64,000 nucleotides of DNA from Clostridiaceae bacterium BL-3 (GCA_902809985.1 CADDXC010000001.1:1364001-1428000); one strand, 5' to 3'; shown: positions 53,357 to 63,024, counted from the stretch's first letter. Notes: a model not told the origin generated them from the letters alone. Made by a program: numbers and translations.

Positions 53357-54135
53357 ATAATAACATTTTTAGGAATAAAAAATGGACATTTATTTATCTT
53401 ATCCTCATATATGTCAGCTTCTATTCCAAAAACTTTTCTTAGCAATTCCTTTTTTATTATTTTATACGGCATTCCCATGTCCCACAGCTTACCATCCTTT
53501 ATAACAACAATTGTATCTGAATATCTTGCAGCTTGGTTCAAATCATGCAGAACCATGATCACAGTTAAGCCCAGTGTCTCGTTTAATTCCTTTATTAATT
53601 CCAGAATTTCCATCTGATAGGATATATCAAGAAATGTAGTGGGTTCATCCAGCAAAAGTACTTCAGGCCTCTGAGCCAGACACATGGCCAGCCACGCTCT
53701 CTGCTCTTCTCCTCCGGACAAGGTTGTAACAAACCTCTGTCTCAAGGGGACAAGTCCGGTTTTCTCCAGTGCCCAATCTATTATATCCATATCTTCTCTG
53801 TCAAGTCTTCTTCTGAATTTCAAATGCGGATATCTGCCGTAGGACACCAGTTCTTCCACAGATATATCTGAGGCTATGTTTTTCATCTGCGGAAGTATGG
53901 ACAACTTCTGTGCAACGGCCCTGGTATTCATATTTCTGATATCAGTTCCATCTAAATATACATTACCTCCTGCAGGTTTTAAACATCTGCCTACAGCCTT
54001 AATTAAAGTTGATTTTCCGGAGCCATTGGGCCCTATAATTGTAACTATTTCTCCAGAATGTATATCAAAACTGATGTCTTTTACAACTATCTTATTTCCA
54101 TAATTCACTTTTAGATTTTCAACTTTCAATTCCAT
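53353..54135 (-). CDS. btuD: Vitamin B12 ABC transporter, ATP-binding protein
   Basis: 260 aa. Walker A GPNGSGKST, signature LSGGEEQRAWLAMCLAQ, Walker B VLLLDEPTTFLD and H-loop VLHDLNQAARYSD mark a FecE/BtuD-type importer ATPase. On its own the sequence could serve iron siderophores; the cobalamin riboswitch at the head of the operon decides for B12 or cobinamide. It starts one base after the btuC stop. Confidence 0.88.
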   Translation of the reverse strand: MELKVENLKVNYGNKIVVKDISFDIHSGEIVTIIGPNGSGKSTLIKAVGRCLKPAGGNVYLDGTDIRNMNTRAVAQKLSILPQMKNIASDISVEELVSYGRYPHLKFRRRLDREDMDIIDWALEKTGLVPLRQRFVTTLSGGEEQRAWLAMCLAQRPEVLLLDEPTTFLDISYQMEILELIKELNETLGLTVIMVLHDLNQAARYSDTIVVIKDGKLWDMGMPYKIIKKELLRKVFGIEADIYEDKINKCPFFIPKNVII

Positions 54136-54136
54136 A

Positions 54137-55141
54137 TCAATACCCTCTCTTTCTTCTAAGCAAATACAGAAAAAAAGGAGCTCCCAGAGCTGACATTATA
54201 ATTCCCACAGGTATCTCCATAGGTGCAAACATCACTCTCGCAAGGGTGTCACACAGCATGACCATAGCAGCCCCTGTAAAAATAACCGATGGAAGCAAAT
54301 ATCTGTAATCCGAACCAATAAACAGCCTCGTCATATGCGGTACTATAAGTCCTACAAATCCAAGAAGGCCTACAACACTTACTGCACTTCCGGCCAGCAG
54401 GGAGGAGATCACGATAAAGACAAACCTGGTTCTTTCTACATTCAATCCAAGACTTGTAGCTACTTCATCCCCCATCATCAATATGTTCAATTTGTTGGGC
54501 ATCAGTAAAAGTAGAATAATACCCACAGAGGCATAGGGAAATAAGGTATTTACCTGCTTCCATGTAGTTGACGAAAGCCCTCCTACCATAAACCCTATAA
54601 TTCCCGCCACTTTGTTTGGATAAAATGTCATAAGTGCATTTGTCCCTGCTCCCAACAGAGAAGAGACGGCAACTCCGGCTAATATCAGTCTTGTTGGTGC
54701 TACTCCTTCTCTCCAGGCTAAAAAATATATAAAAAGAGTAGCCATCAGTGCACCTGCAAATGCCCCCAAAGGTGCCAGATGATAAAAATCCGGAAAAAGT
54801 ATGAGAATTATCAGTGTCATAAGTCCTGCTCCGGAGGAAACTCCTATAATATTCGGTCCCGCCAATGGATTTCTCATAACACCCTGCAGTATGGATCCCG
54901 ACAGTGCAAGGCAGGTTCCAACAAGAGCAGCCACTATGGTTCTGGGCAGTCTGACATTCCATATTATCTGATAATTTACTGTGGATTTTTCAAAGAATAC
55001 CGCATTCACTATTTCTTTGGGACCTATATTTACGGCTCCATTCCCTACACTTACAAAAAAACTGATAATAGATACAACTATAAAAATCAATAAAATAAAT
55101 CTTTTTCCAATCCTTTGAGTTGTTATATTGCCCTTAACCAT
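54137..55141 (-). CDS. btuC: Vitamin B12 ABC transporter, permease
   Basis: 334 aa with about ten membrane helices of the FecCD/BtuC family: WNVRLPRTIVAALVGTCLALSGSILQGVMRNPLAGPNIIGVSSGAGL is the conserved N-terminal block, and GFVGLIVPHMTRL the coupling helix region that touches the ATPase. It lies between the binding-protein and ATPase genes. AGGAG precedes the ATG. Confidence 0.9.
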   Translation of the reverse strand: MVKGNITTQRIGKRFILLIFIVVSIISFFVSVGNGAVNIGPKEIVNAVFFEKSTVNYQIIWNVRLPRTIVAALVGTCLALSGSILQGVMRNPLAGPNIIGVSSGAGLMTLIILILFPDFYHLAPLGAFAGALMATLFIYFLAWREGVAPTRLILAGVAVSSLLGAGTNALMTFYPNKVAGIIGFMVGGLSSTTWKQVNTLFPYASVGIILLLLMPNKLNILMMGDEVATSLGLNVERTRFVFIVISSLLAGSAVSVVGLLGFVGLIVPHMTRLFIGSDYRYLLPSVIFTGAAMVMLCDTLARVMFAPMEIPVGIIMSALGAPFFLYLLRRKRGY

Positions 55142-55214
55142 TTTCTATTCTCCTCAGTATTAATTGTTCCAGTCAAAAAGCCTTATATCCTTCATATCAA
55201 AACTGCGGGCTTTT

Positions 55215-56246
55215 TTAATTTGTTTTGTTGAATACATGGGGATAAAGTATCTTTGCCAATCCTTCATAAGCTTCGGCATACCTTGCATTTGGCTTGTACA
55301 AATATAAATCTTTAGGAAGAATTATATACCTTTTGTTCTTCACAGCAGAAAGAGAATTCCATGCCGGATTATCCTCCACATCTTCCTTTAGCTTTTCCAT
55401 TATCTTTTCTTTGTCACTTCCCATAGTCTGTACAAATATAAAATCCGGATTCTCCTGTATTATCTTTTCCATGCTAAATACCTTTGCCTCAGATGAATTT
55501 GCCTCTGCATCCGATATGTTCACTGTATGCAGATCTTTAAGCATTTCCCCCAACATTGAATGGGAGTTTCTGACTGTAATATCTTTGGCCGTGGCAAATA
55601 TTATTAAAACCTTATATTTTTTATCCTTTGGAGTTTCTGTTATTATTTTATCTACATTTTTCTTTACCTCATCAATATGTTCTTTATACAAATCCTCTCT
55701 TCCGGTAATTCCACTAAAAAGTCTCAGTGTCATATAATAATCCTTTAAATAGGTATTAGCTAAAGCGATAACTTGAATATTATTTTGTTCCAACACCGGT
55801 ACCATTGCTGCCTGATTTTTGAACTCGTCAGTTGCTATGACCAAATCCGGCTTCAGTGCCAATATCTTCTCCAAACTTGGAGACCCTGGAGTTCCAACAA
55901 CCTGGGCAGATTCGGCATTTTTAACAGGCTTTTCTTCAGCTTCTTGAACTCTTCCTATTACTTTTCCACCGCAGCTGTCCCAAATATCAAGATAAGAATT
56001 ATACAGGCAGACAACTCTTTTGAGATTCTTTTTTATAGTTACTTTTTTCCCTCTGGCATCTGTAAATACTACACTGGTTTTATTAAGTGTCACGCCATAT
56101 TCAGACGCCGATTTAATTTTTTTCTGTTCCGTATCGACTTGATTGCTGCTGCCATTTTCACTATTAACACTTTTGCCGCATCCGGCAAATACAGATGTAA
56201 CCATTACAATAACCAATACCAATAAAAATATTTTTGTCTTTTTCAT
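55215..56246 (-). CDS. btuF: Vitamin B12 ABC transporter, substrate-binding lipoprotein
   Basis: 343 aa from the ATG at 56246, with GAGAGG upstream; a longer frame to 56336 runs into the riboswitch terminator and is rejected. The lipobox VFAGC places cysteine near residue 22. The mature part has the two lobes of the BtuF/FecB fold (RVVCLYNSYLDIWDSCGG; KPDLVIATDEFKNQAAMVPVLEQNNIQVIAL; NPDFIFVQT). It catches cobalamin at the cell surface. First gene after the riboswitch. Confidence 0.87.
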   Translation of the reverse strand: MKKTKIFLLVLVIVMVTSVFAGCGKSVNSENGSSNQVDTEQKKIKSASEYGVTLNKTSVVFTDARGKKVTIKKNLKRVVCLYNSYLDIWDSCGGKVIGRVQEAEEKPVKNAESAQVVGTPGSPSLEKILALKPDLVIATDEFKNQAAMVPVLEQNNIQVIALANTYLKDYYMTLRLFSGITGREDLYKEHIDEVKKNVDKIITETPKDKKYKVLIIFATAKDITVRNSHSMLGEMLKDLHTVNISDAEANSSEAKVFSMEKIIQENPDFIFVQTMGSDKEKIMEKLKEDVEDNPAWNSLSAVKNKRYIILPKDLYLYKPNARYAEAYEGLAKILYPHVFNKTN

Positions 56247-56338
56247 ATTCCATTCCTCTCTTCCTATTGACTTTTGATAGCTGGTGTTATCTAGTTTTCC
56301 TTGATGCCTTCTTGTCAGAATCTTGCTGCAATCCAAAG

Positions 56339-56368
56339 CAAAAAACCATAGCCTTTTCTGCTATGGTT
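56339..56368 (-). terminator. Riboswitch-controlled terminator before btuF
   Basis: On the minus strand AACCATAGC (56368-56360) pairs perfectly with GCTATGGTT (56352-56344), followed by TTTTTTGC. It lies between the cobalamin aptamer and the btuF start, as expected for transcriptional control. Confidence 0.85.
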
Positions 56369-56431
56369 ATATACAAACAAAATTCATATATAAACAACCA
56401 CTTCCCTCCGAAGGCTTATTTATCAAAAAAT

Positions 56432-56590
56432 TTACAGGCAGGTCTCCTGGCTCATAGTTCATTTTAATCTCAATACCTTCCCGGAAAAATATTTCCAGTG
56501 GCAAATATATATGATTTCATCCCTATTTACAGTAGCGGGGGCTGCAGCGGATTTTTACCGCTTTCCCTATTAATTTTTTAAAACCTGTAA
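56432..56590 (-). ncRNA. Cobalamin riboswitch aptamer
   Basis: On the minus strand the P1 stem TTACAGG (56590-56584) pairs with CCTGTAA (56438-56432). Between them are the conserved core AGGGAAAGCGGT...AATCCGC, CCCGCTACTGTAAATAGGG, the B12 box TTGCCACTGG (56504-56495) and GAGCCAGGAGACCTGCC. All are hallmarks of the adenosylcobalamin riboswitch. High cobalamin would favour the terminator at 56339-56368 and shut off btuFCD. Nothing else is seen in 56591-56718. Confidence 0.95.
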
Positions 56591-56718
56591 CTTTTAACCT
56601 TTTTAATTGTAAAAAATCATCTCTTTAAATATCTATTAATATTTTTAATTATAACACATATATCTTTATATTTGCAGTAACAAAAATATCAATTTTACAA
56701 GAAAGCCTTTTCTTCAAT

Positions 56719-57948
56719 TCAAGCCACTTCATGCCTGCAATAGGATAAAACTGTAAGAATTAAAAACAACGGAACGGCAGCAGCCGATGCGGTGATCATT
56801 ACATAGGGCGACCAAAAACTGTAAGATCCCAATGTGAGAAATTTAAGTTCTACAAGGCTAATGCCGAAACTGTTTCCAAGACCTACTCCTCCAGAGGGCA
56901 GAATCATCCTCAGCCAGTTCACTGCATTGCTTCCTGAAATAGAGGAAAGTATGAGAGGCAGCAGACAGAACACAATGGCTATTATCATGGAATTCACTGT
57001 ATTTCTACATTTTGCAGACAGAAACAGTGTAAAGCTGACAGTGGCAAGAAGTGTAAGCAGACCTGCAGCTGCAGTGATCATCTCAAATTGACCTACATTT
57101 ATAGCAGGAAGGCAGATGGTTTCCACACTTTGAATTGAAGTTTTTAAACTTTCCCACCCAAATACACTGTTTTCAACCAAAAGGAAAATGGAAATACATA
57201 CCGCAGAGGTTATGCCGCAGATCAGAACAACAGAAATTATCTTGGATACAGCAAGTTTCGTCCTTCCGTATTTGGTACACCTGAGTATATTGTCCGCTCC
57301 TGTCTGATATTCTGCAGAAAATATAGGGGCAGTAATAAACGTACATAAAAACACCAGCAAGAAGAGCAAGATGATGAGGTAACTTCCCGCATCGCTGCTG
57401 CCAAAACCATAGGTGAATTTGAAGGGCTTATCCACTTTTTCATAGAGGGCAAGAGCTTTTTTCTGGGCTGAAGGCTGAATGGCTCTATTTTTTATTTGCC
57501 AGGTGTATTTTTTATAGAAATTTTCTGCCGCTTCCCCGGGAGAAATTTTGCTTAAATCCACAGGTGTCTTGGTCTGTGGATCTGCATATACATTCTCTAA
57601 CCTGTTTATTATATGTTGAAATGGAAGTATTTTTTTATTAAGGACGTCCTGGGGAATATTATCCTTATAAATACTTCCGTACTTCTTTGCAACCTCCTGG
57701 TAATTTTTAACTGCCTTCTGTATTTTATCCGGTGTGATATCCCCTTCAACTGTAGTTTTCTTCATAAGCTGTACGGCTTTTATTCCTGAAACTGTAACAT
57801 TGTTTCCATTCTCGTTTACATAATTGTAATTGACAAAGGATATGGGAAAATAGGCCAGGGCTCCAGAAATTAAAATGGCCGCTATCAGCAAAATCCAGGT
57901 GGAACGGGTTTTCAGAACCCTTTTCAATTCCAAATAAAAAATACTCAT
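56719..57948 (-). CDS. ABC transporter permease of the sigma-factor operon
   Basis: 409 aa from the ATG at 57948 (AAGGAG upstream); the longer frame to 58089 lies inside the ATPase gene and is rejected. One membrane helix near residue 20 is followed by a large external domain (about 45-190) and then about five more helices. AEYQTGADNILRCTKYGRTKLAVSKI is the conserved ABC-2 stretch. It starts one base after the ATPase stop. Likely exports or senses a membrane-active compound; cargo unknown. Confidence 0.85.
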   Translation of the reverse strand: MSIFYLELKRVLKTRSTWILLIAAILISGALAYFPISFVNYNYVNENGNNVTVSGIKAVQLMKKTTVEGDITPDKIQKAVKNYQEVAKKYGSIYKDNIPQDVLNKKILPFQHIINRLENVYADPQTKTPVDLSKISPGEAAENFYKKYTWQIKNRAIQPSAQKKALALYEKVDKPFKFTYGFGSSDAGSYLIILLFLLVFLCTFITAPIFSAEYQTGADNILRCTKYGRTKLAVSKIISVVLICGITSAVCISIFLLVENSVFGWESLKTSIQSVETICLPAINVGQFEMITAAAGLLTLLATVSFTLFLSAKCRNTVNSMIIAIVFCLLPLILSSISGSNAVNWLRMILPSGGVGLGNSFGISLVELKFLTLGSYSFWSPYVMITASAAAVPLFLILTVLSYCRHEVA

Positions 57949-57949
57949 G

Positions 57950-58873
57950 TCAAATCTTCTCCTTTCTTGTTTCCTCTTGTGGAAACAGCCATAGATACAG
58001 ATCCTCCAGCCGCGGTACGGCCTGTTTTGAATCAGGTATATCCGGGGCATCCGACAAATACCTGATGAAAAGATTTCCATCTTTTTCATTTAATATATTT
58101 ACAATACGGACAGCTCCTTCATAATAGGGAAGTCGTTCAGGAGGTATTATGCTCTCCCATACTTTGCCTTCAACAGTTTTCACAAGTTCATCCGTAGTTC
58201 CCTTTGAAATTATCTTTCCATCTTTCATGATGGCATTGCAGGTGGCAATGTATTCCACATCGGAGACAATATGGGTGGAAATAAGTACAATTCGATCCCT
58301 GGAAAATTCAGAAATAAATTTGCGGAATTTCACACGTTCTCCCGGATCAAGACCGCTGGTGGGTTCATCCAGAATCAGCACCTCCGGATCATTCAAAAGA
58401 GCCTGTGCAATACCTACACGTCTTTTCATACCTCCGGAGAGCTTGGAGATTTTCTTTTTCCTCACTTCGGCTAGAGTAAGAATCTGAAGCAGTTCATCTA
58501 TTTTTATTTTTGTATGGTTTTTGGTGAGTCCTTTCAAAGCTGCAACATATTTCAGATAATCCACCACTGTAAATTCAGGGTAAAAACCAAAATCCTGGGG
58601 CAGATAACCCAAAATGTCACGATAGGCTTCTTTTAGTACCTCGATTTCAATTCCGTCATATAGTATCTTCCCTGAAGTGGGACCGGTAATGCCTACCATC
58701 ATTTTTATCAAGCTGGTCTTTCCTGCACCGTTTGCGCCGAGAAGTCCCCATACACCAGGTGATACATTCAAGTTCACACAGTCCACAGCAGTTTTGTCCT
58801 TATATTGCTTGGTTAAATTACATATCTCAAGTTCTATTTTTATCACCCCTTTGATTTTTTTAGTATTTAACAT
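57950..58873 (-). CDS. ABC transporter ATP-binding protein of the sigma-factor operon
   Basis: About 300 aa. Walker A GANGAGKTS, signature LSGGMKRRVGIA, Walker B VLILDEPTSGLDP and H-loop ISTH are all present, in the pattern of BcrA-like exporters. The start is uncertain: the ATG at 58873 has no ribosome site, while GTG (58844) or TTG codons further in lie near AAAGGGG. The permease gene follows one base after its stop. Confidence 0.9.
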   Translation of the reverse strand: MLNTKKIKGVIKIELEICNLTKQYKDKTAVDCVNLNVSPGVWGLLGANGAGKTSLIKMMVGITGPTSGKILYDGIEIEVLKEAYRDILGYLPQDFGFYPEFTVVDYLKYVAALKGLTKNHTKIKIDELLQILTLAEVRKKKISKLSGGMKRRVGIAQALLNDPEVLILDEPTSGLDPGERVKFRKFISEFSRDRIVLISTHIVSDVEYIATCNAIMKDGKIISKGTTDELVKTVEGKVWESIIPPERLPYYEGAVRIVNILNEKDGNLFIRYLSDAPDIPDSKQAVPRLEDLYLWLFPQEETRKEKI

Positions 58874-58895
58874 CTAAACTCTATACTTTGATATT

Positions 58896-59666
58896 TTAAC
58901 AAACGCAGATCCTGTTGAATTTCACTATCAACTTATATATCTGAAAGGCAAGAACTGCTGCAAAAAAAACACTTAGCATAACCCATCCGGTTAAAGCTGC
59001 CCGATGGTAGGCCTGGGGCACCAATGTGTGAAACAGAAACTGCAGCGATAATATGAGCAGACAGAAAAACTCACAGGCAAACACATTGTACTGACTGCGG
59101 CTGCTCCGAAGGATGAAAATGCATCCGCAGCAGGACACCAGAAAAGGCAGCAGCAGATAAAAAATTACTAAAGCAGTGGAAATACTCACTTTGCTAAATG
59201 TTACAAGAGAAACAGCCAGCAGGAAAATACCGTCACCCAGACCAATTACAATGAGTCTTGCTGACAATAATCCGGACATTGACATAAATGAAGCTGTCTC
59301 CACTTCCTGCATCTTGTATCTATAAGATCTGCACAAAAATGGCAAGCCGGTCATAGTTATGAAAATTGCAAATAGACAGAGCAAATCCGGCAGGTGTCGG
59401 GCTGCAATATATTTAAAGTCTTCCTGAAAAATAGTAGTGAGCAGCAGCCACATAAGAATCAATATTGAACCCTGGAAAATCCATATTCTCCTCCCCATAA
59501 ACGGAATCTGTTGAAATAAAAACTCCACATATCCAATTCTCTCCCTTGACCTGTGCTTTTCATATTCACTATTTGCCAGACTGATGGCTTTCTCAAGCTG
59601 TTCATCATGATACACAACAGGTACATTCAGGGCTTTTTTTAAATCCAAGCACAATTTTTTATTCAT
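58896..59666 (-). CDS. Six-helix membrane protein of the sigma-factor operon
   Basis: 256 aa from the ATG at 59666, nine bases after AAGGAG. The first 65 residues are soluble and charged (LKKALNVPVVYHDEQLEKAISLANSEYEKHRSRERIGYVEFL), followed by six hydrophobic helices. No known domain is recognised. Standing between an ECF sigma gene and an ABC transporter, it may act as the sigma factor's membrane-bound partner (anti-sigma role), with the soluble N-terminus inside the cell. That is inference from position and topology only. Confidence 0.7.
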   Translation of the reverse strand: MNKKLCLDLKKALNVPVVYHDEQLEKAISLANSEYEKHRSRERIGYVEFLFQQIPFMGRRIWIFQGSILILMWLLLTTIFQEDFKYIAARHLPDLLCLFAIFITMTGLPFLCRSYRYKMQEVETASFMSMSGLLSARLIVIGLGDGIFLLAVSLVTFSKVSISTALVIFYLLLPFLVSCCGCIFILRSSRSQYNVFACEFFCLLILSLQFLFHTLVPQAYHRAALTGWVMLSVFFAAVLAFQIYKLIVKFNRICVC

Positions 59667-59700
59667 GATCATTTTCTCCTTTCTTTATCCGAAGGCTAGT

Positions 59701-59741
59701 ATTCCTTATTAGCAAATTCCATCTGAGCCTAAGAATCACTT
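59701..59741. repeat. Structured repeat, copy 2 (partial)
   Basis: About 41 bases (ATTCCTTATTAGCAAATTCC...) match 15601-15641 with only three or four changes. Here the element overlaps the last codons of the sigma-factor gene, and the pairing partner of the long hairpin seen in copy 1 is missing. Confidence 0.65.
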
Positions 59742-60239
59742 TATATTTTTTTCAATTTGCTTCAGTGCCGATCTCAATCGGGACTGTACCGTTCGAAGTG
59801 GAATGTTTTCTATCTCTGCAATCTCTCTCAAGGATAAATCCTGTGCAAAACGCAGAAGTACAATTTCTCTGTGTTTTTCAGGAAGTTTCTGCACTAAATC
59901 TTTCAAGTCCAGATCAGCCTCCACTTTTTCAAATCCCTGCTCCCTGTAGGACAGATCTTCAGTCAGGGGTTCTGTTTTCTTTTTTCGCCAGATATCTATA
60001 CACACATTGGAAGCTACCTTATAGATATAAGCTCTGAATTTTCCATTATGTACGTACTTTTTGAAATAACGGGCCATCTTTAAAAATGTTTCCTGTGCGG
60101 CATCCTCCGCCGTCTGACGATTTGGCGTATGCCAGAGACAGTATCGAAATATATCCGGATAATAAAGGGTAATCAGCTTATCCATATAAGCCATATCTTC
60201 ATCTTTAATTTTTTGTAGTACTCTGCCCTTATAAATCAT
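59736..60239 (-). CDS. ECF-type RNA polymerase sigma factor
   Basis: 167 aa. Region 2 (LITLYYPDIFRYCLWHTPNRQTAEDAAQETFLKMARYFKKY...FRAYIYKVASNVCIDIWRK, residues 22-90) and region 4 (LPEKHREIVLLRFAQDLSLREIAEIENIPLRTVQSRLRSALKQIE, 115-162) are complete; region 3 is short, as in ECF factors. First gene of an operon with a membrane protein and an ABC transporter, which it probably activates. The stop codon falls within a dispersed repeat. A typical zinc anti-sigma factor is absent. Confidence 0.93.
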   Translation of the reverse strand: MIYKGRVLQKIKDEDMAYMDKLITLYYPDIFRYCLWHTPNRQTAEDAAQETFLKMARYFKKYVHNGKFRAYIYKVASNVCIDIWRKKKTEPLTEDLSYREQGFEKVEADLDLKDLVQKLPEKHREIVLLRFAQDLSLREIAEIENIPLRTVQSRLRSALKQIEKNIK

Positions 60240-60333
60240 CCTGTATCCTCCTAAACAACCTGCAAAAACCTTTTCTATATTATATAACGTTTATAAATAC
60301 CAAAATGATTTAAAAATTATCAATATCAAAAAT

Positions 60334-60396
60334 AAGCCATCACTTTACCCGACTATTTTCGCTAAAAAGTCGAAAAATATCAGTAAAGGATGACTT
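60334..60396 (-). terminator. Terminator after the MHS transporter gene
   Basis: AAGCCATC..TTTAC (60334 onward) pairs with GTAAAGGATGACTT (to 60396), with an inner stem GACT/AGTC, and on the minus strand ATTTTTG follows. It lies 108 bases past the MHS gene stop and before the sigma-factor promoter region. Confidence 0.65.
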
Positions 60397-60503
60397 AATT
60401 GTGACTATACCATTTTATTATGTAAAGGTTTCACTATATAAGAAGACTTAACAACAAGCATGCAATTAAACCCACATTTGATTAATAAACTTTAAACACA
60501 AAA

Positions 60504-61847
60504 CTACATTGCATCATCTAAATCATTTAAATCTCTTCCGGTAACATCTTCAGAAGCATAAGAACTAAAAAATGTACTTAAAGAGAAAACAATAAGCATT
60601 ATAGCAACTGGAAGCCAACTTCCTGAAACTGCTGACACCCAGCTAGCTGCAATTAAAGGACCAAAACCAGTAGCTATAACACCTGCTATTTCTTTAGCAA
60701 GAGATACTAAAGTCACTCTATTTTTTGATCCAAATAATTCACTGAGCATTACATTTTCTAAAGCAAATATTCCTTGACAACCAACATTCAAACCAATTAC
60801 CAGTGCAATAGTCAGTACAACAACATTCTTTGAATTAATCATCATCATCATTGGAATCGCATAAACTGCCATAGCAAATGATAAAATCATATACAGCTTT
60901 CTTCTTCCAAACTTATCACCAAGATATCCAACTACAGGAATAGTCATAAAAGATATTAAAGATGAAATAATATTGGCATTAGTTGCAACAGTTTTTTGCA
61001 TTAAAAGAACAGTGACAATAAAACCTGCTAGATATGTTTGCAAAATACCACTATTGCCAGCTTGTCCAAAACGTAATCCCAAGGCAATTGCAAAACTCTT
61101 CTTTCCTTTTCTCTTAACCTTAACTGGTTTACTATTTTTTTCTTTTTCTTCTCTTTCTTTTAAAAGCAGCTTTTTCTTCTCCGCCATAACCGGACTCTCT
61201 TTAACAAAAATTCTAATTAAAATTGCTGCAATCATGACAACAAAGGAAGCAAAAAACGGAATTCTCCATCCCCACGTAAGTAAATCGTTTTCGTTAACAT
61301 TCATTAAAATAATCGACCAAACTAAATTGGCTAATAATGTTCCAGATGAAGTTCCTAAACAAACTAAACTACCAATTAAACCTCTGTTTTTCACTTTAGA
61401 AAACTCAGCAACCATAACACCAGCACCGCTTATTTCTGCTCCAGCACCTAGACCCTGAAAGATTCGTAATACAACTAATCCAATCGGCGCTAATATACCA
61501 ACTTTTTGATAAGTAGGCAAGAAACCTATCAATGTTGACGCAAGTCCCATAAGAGTTATAGTAACAAAAAGAACAGTTCTACGTCCCATTTTGTCACCAA
61601 TTCTTCCAAATATATATGCTCCAATCAACCTAGCAACATATCCAGCACCATACGTTCCCATAGACATTATTAAACCCATGGCAGGACTTGAATTGGGGAA
61701 AAACACTTCATTAAAAACAATAGCTGCCGCAAGAGAATATAATTGAAAATCCATAAATTCCATCGCAGTTCCAAGCCAACCACTTACAGCAACTTTAACC
61801 AATTCTCTCGTTTCAATCTGATAAGTATCATTATCATTTTTTTCCAT
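60504..61847 (-). CDS. MHS-family MFS transporter (metabolite:proton symporter)
   Basis: 447 aa with 12 membrane helices and a charged central loop (KKKLLLKEREEKEKNSKPVKVKRKGKK, about residues 215-245). WLGTAMEFMDFQLYSLAAAI in helix 1 and RLIGAYIFGRIGDKMGRRTVL in loop 2-3 are hallmarks of the metabolite:H+ symporters (ShiA/KgtP-like). Its place next to a polyol/hexonate-type dehydrogenase and uxuA suggests an acid sugar such as a hexuronate or aldonate as cargo; that is inference. AAGGAAGG precedes the ATG. Confidence 0.88.
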   Translation of the reverse strand: MEKNDNDTYQIETRELVKVAVSGWLGTAMEFMDFQLYSLAAAIVFNEVFFPNSSPAMGLIMSMGTYGAGYVARLIGAYIFGRIGDKMGRRTVLFVTITLMGLASTLIGFLPTYQKVGILAPIGLVVLRIFQGLGAGAEISGAGVMVAEFSKVKNRGLIGSLVCLGTSSGTLLANLVWSIILMNVNENDLLTWGWRIPFFASFVVMIAAILIRIFVKESPVMAEKKKLLLKEREEKEKNSKPVKVKRKGKKSFAIALGLRFGQAGNSGILQTYLAGFIVTVLLMQKTVATNANIISSLISFMTIPVVGYLGDKFGRRKLYMILSFAMAVYAIPMMMMINSKNVVVLTIALVIGLNVGCQGIFALENVMLSELFGSKNRVTLVSLAKEIAGVIATGFGPLIAASWVSAVSGSWLPVAIMLIVFSLSTFFSSYASEDVTGRDLNDLDDAM

Positions 61848-61933
61848 TTTTACTACACCTTCCTTGCTATTTATGAAAATTAAACTTTATTTTTTAATAC
61901 CTATCCCTAGTTTCCAAGCTGCCTCAATCTTAA

Positions 61934-62956
61934 CTAGTCACCAAAAGTAAGAATCATTTTTTTAACTTTCTCAGCATGTTCATCAACAAAATCAAACGCT
62001 TTTTGAACTTCTTTAAATTTGAACTTATGCGTAATTAACCCGTCAGATTTTAAATTTCCACTTTCCATCAACCTAATAACATTTGCAAATTGATAAGCCT
62101 GAAGTCTGCTTCCAACAACAGTCAGTTGTTTTTTAGTAATTGGAAGCTGTTTAATTTGAGCATCATCCTCTGAAAACCCAAGTACGACAATAGTTCCTGC
62201 CGGTGAAGTTACATCAAAGCCAAGTTCAAATGTCTTTGTAGTGCCTACAGCATCTATAACTTTATTTACCCCTTCATTGCCTGTCCAATCTTTTACCGCT
62301 TCCTTTATATCTTCATTTAATACATTGACAATTCTATCTGCTCCATTTTGTTTGGCAAATTTCAGTTTTTCGGATACTATATCACTTATCATTACTTCTG
62401 CACCCTTGATTTTAGCTAATTTAAGAATACATATTCCAATAGGACCTGCTCCTTGAACAAGAATCTTGTCACCAATTCCCACATTGCCTCTAAATGTTGC
62501 ATTTGCCCCTATAGTGTACGGTTCTGCAAGTACTGCTGTATCCCAATCCAATTTTTTATCCAGTATGTAACATTGTTTCTCAGGTACTGTAAAATATTCT
62601 CTCATACCGCCATCTTCATGAACACCAAATACACTTAATTCCTTACAAACATTGGGCATCCCATGACGACATGCATAACATTTGCCGCAATATCTAATTG
62701 GTTCAACTACAACATGGTCTTCTTTTTTTAAATTTTTTACGTCACTACCAATTTCAACAACTTCTCCAACAACTTCATGTCCTATAACCCTCGGTAATAC
62801 AGCTAACGGATTTTCACCATGATATAGATGAACATCTGATCCACAAATACCAACTCTTTTTGTCTTTATCAAAACATCATTGGCGTTTGCAATTTTAGGT
62901 ATCTCTTCTTCCTCCAATCTTAAATCATCTTTTCCATAGACTCTTGCAATTTTCAT
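61934..62956 (-). CDS. Zinc-dependent medium-chain alcohol dehydrogenase (hexonate/polyol type)
   Basis: 340 aa. Catalytic zinc ligands are in GICGSDVHLYHG (C about 38) and RVIGHEVVGEV (H), structural zinc cysteines in CGKCYACRHGMPNVC, and the nucleotide site in VQGAGPIGICILKLAK. It is closest in pattern to sorbitol/L-threonine dehydrogenases and RspB. With uxuA upstream it may interconvert a hexonate and a keto-acid, feeding the mannonate route; the exact substrate is not readable. TTAGGAGG precedes the ATG. Confidence 0.9.
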   Translation of the reverse strand: MKIARVYGKDDLRLEEEEIPKIANANDVLIKTKRVGICGSDVHLYHGENPLAVLPRVIGHEVVGEVVEIGSDVKNLKKEDHVVVEPIRYCGKCYACRHGMPNVCKELSVFGVHEDGGMREYFTVPEKQCYILDKKLDWDTAVLAEPYTIGANATFRGNVGIGDKILVQGAGPIGICILKLAKIKGAEVMISDIVSEKLKFAKQNGADRIVNVLNEDIKEAVKDWTGNEGVNKVIDAVGTTKTFELGFDVTSPAGTIVVLGFSEDDAQIKQLPITKKQLTVVGSRLQAYQFANVIRLMESGNLKSDGLITHKFKFKEVQKAFDFVDEHAEKVKKMILTFGD

Positions 62957-63024
62957 AATATTTCCTCCTAATTGTTAATCATAATAGTTGATGTTATAAT
63001 TAAATTTGTATATAATTTTTATTG

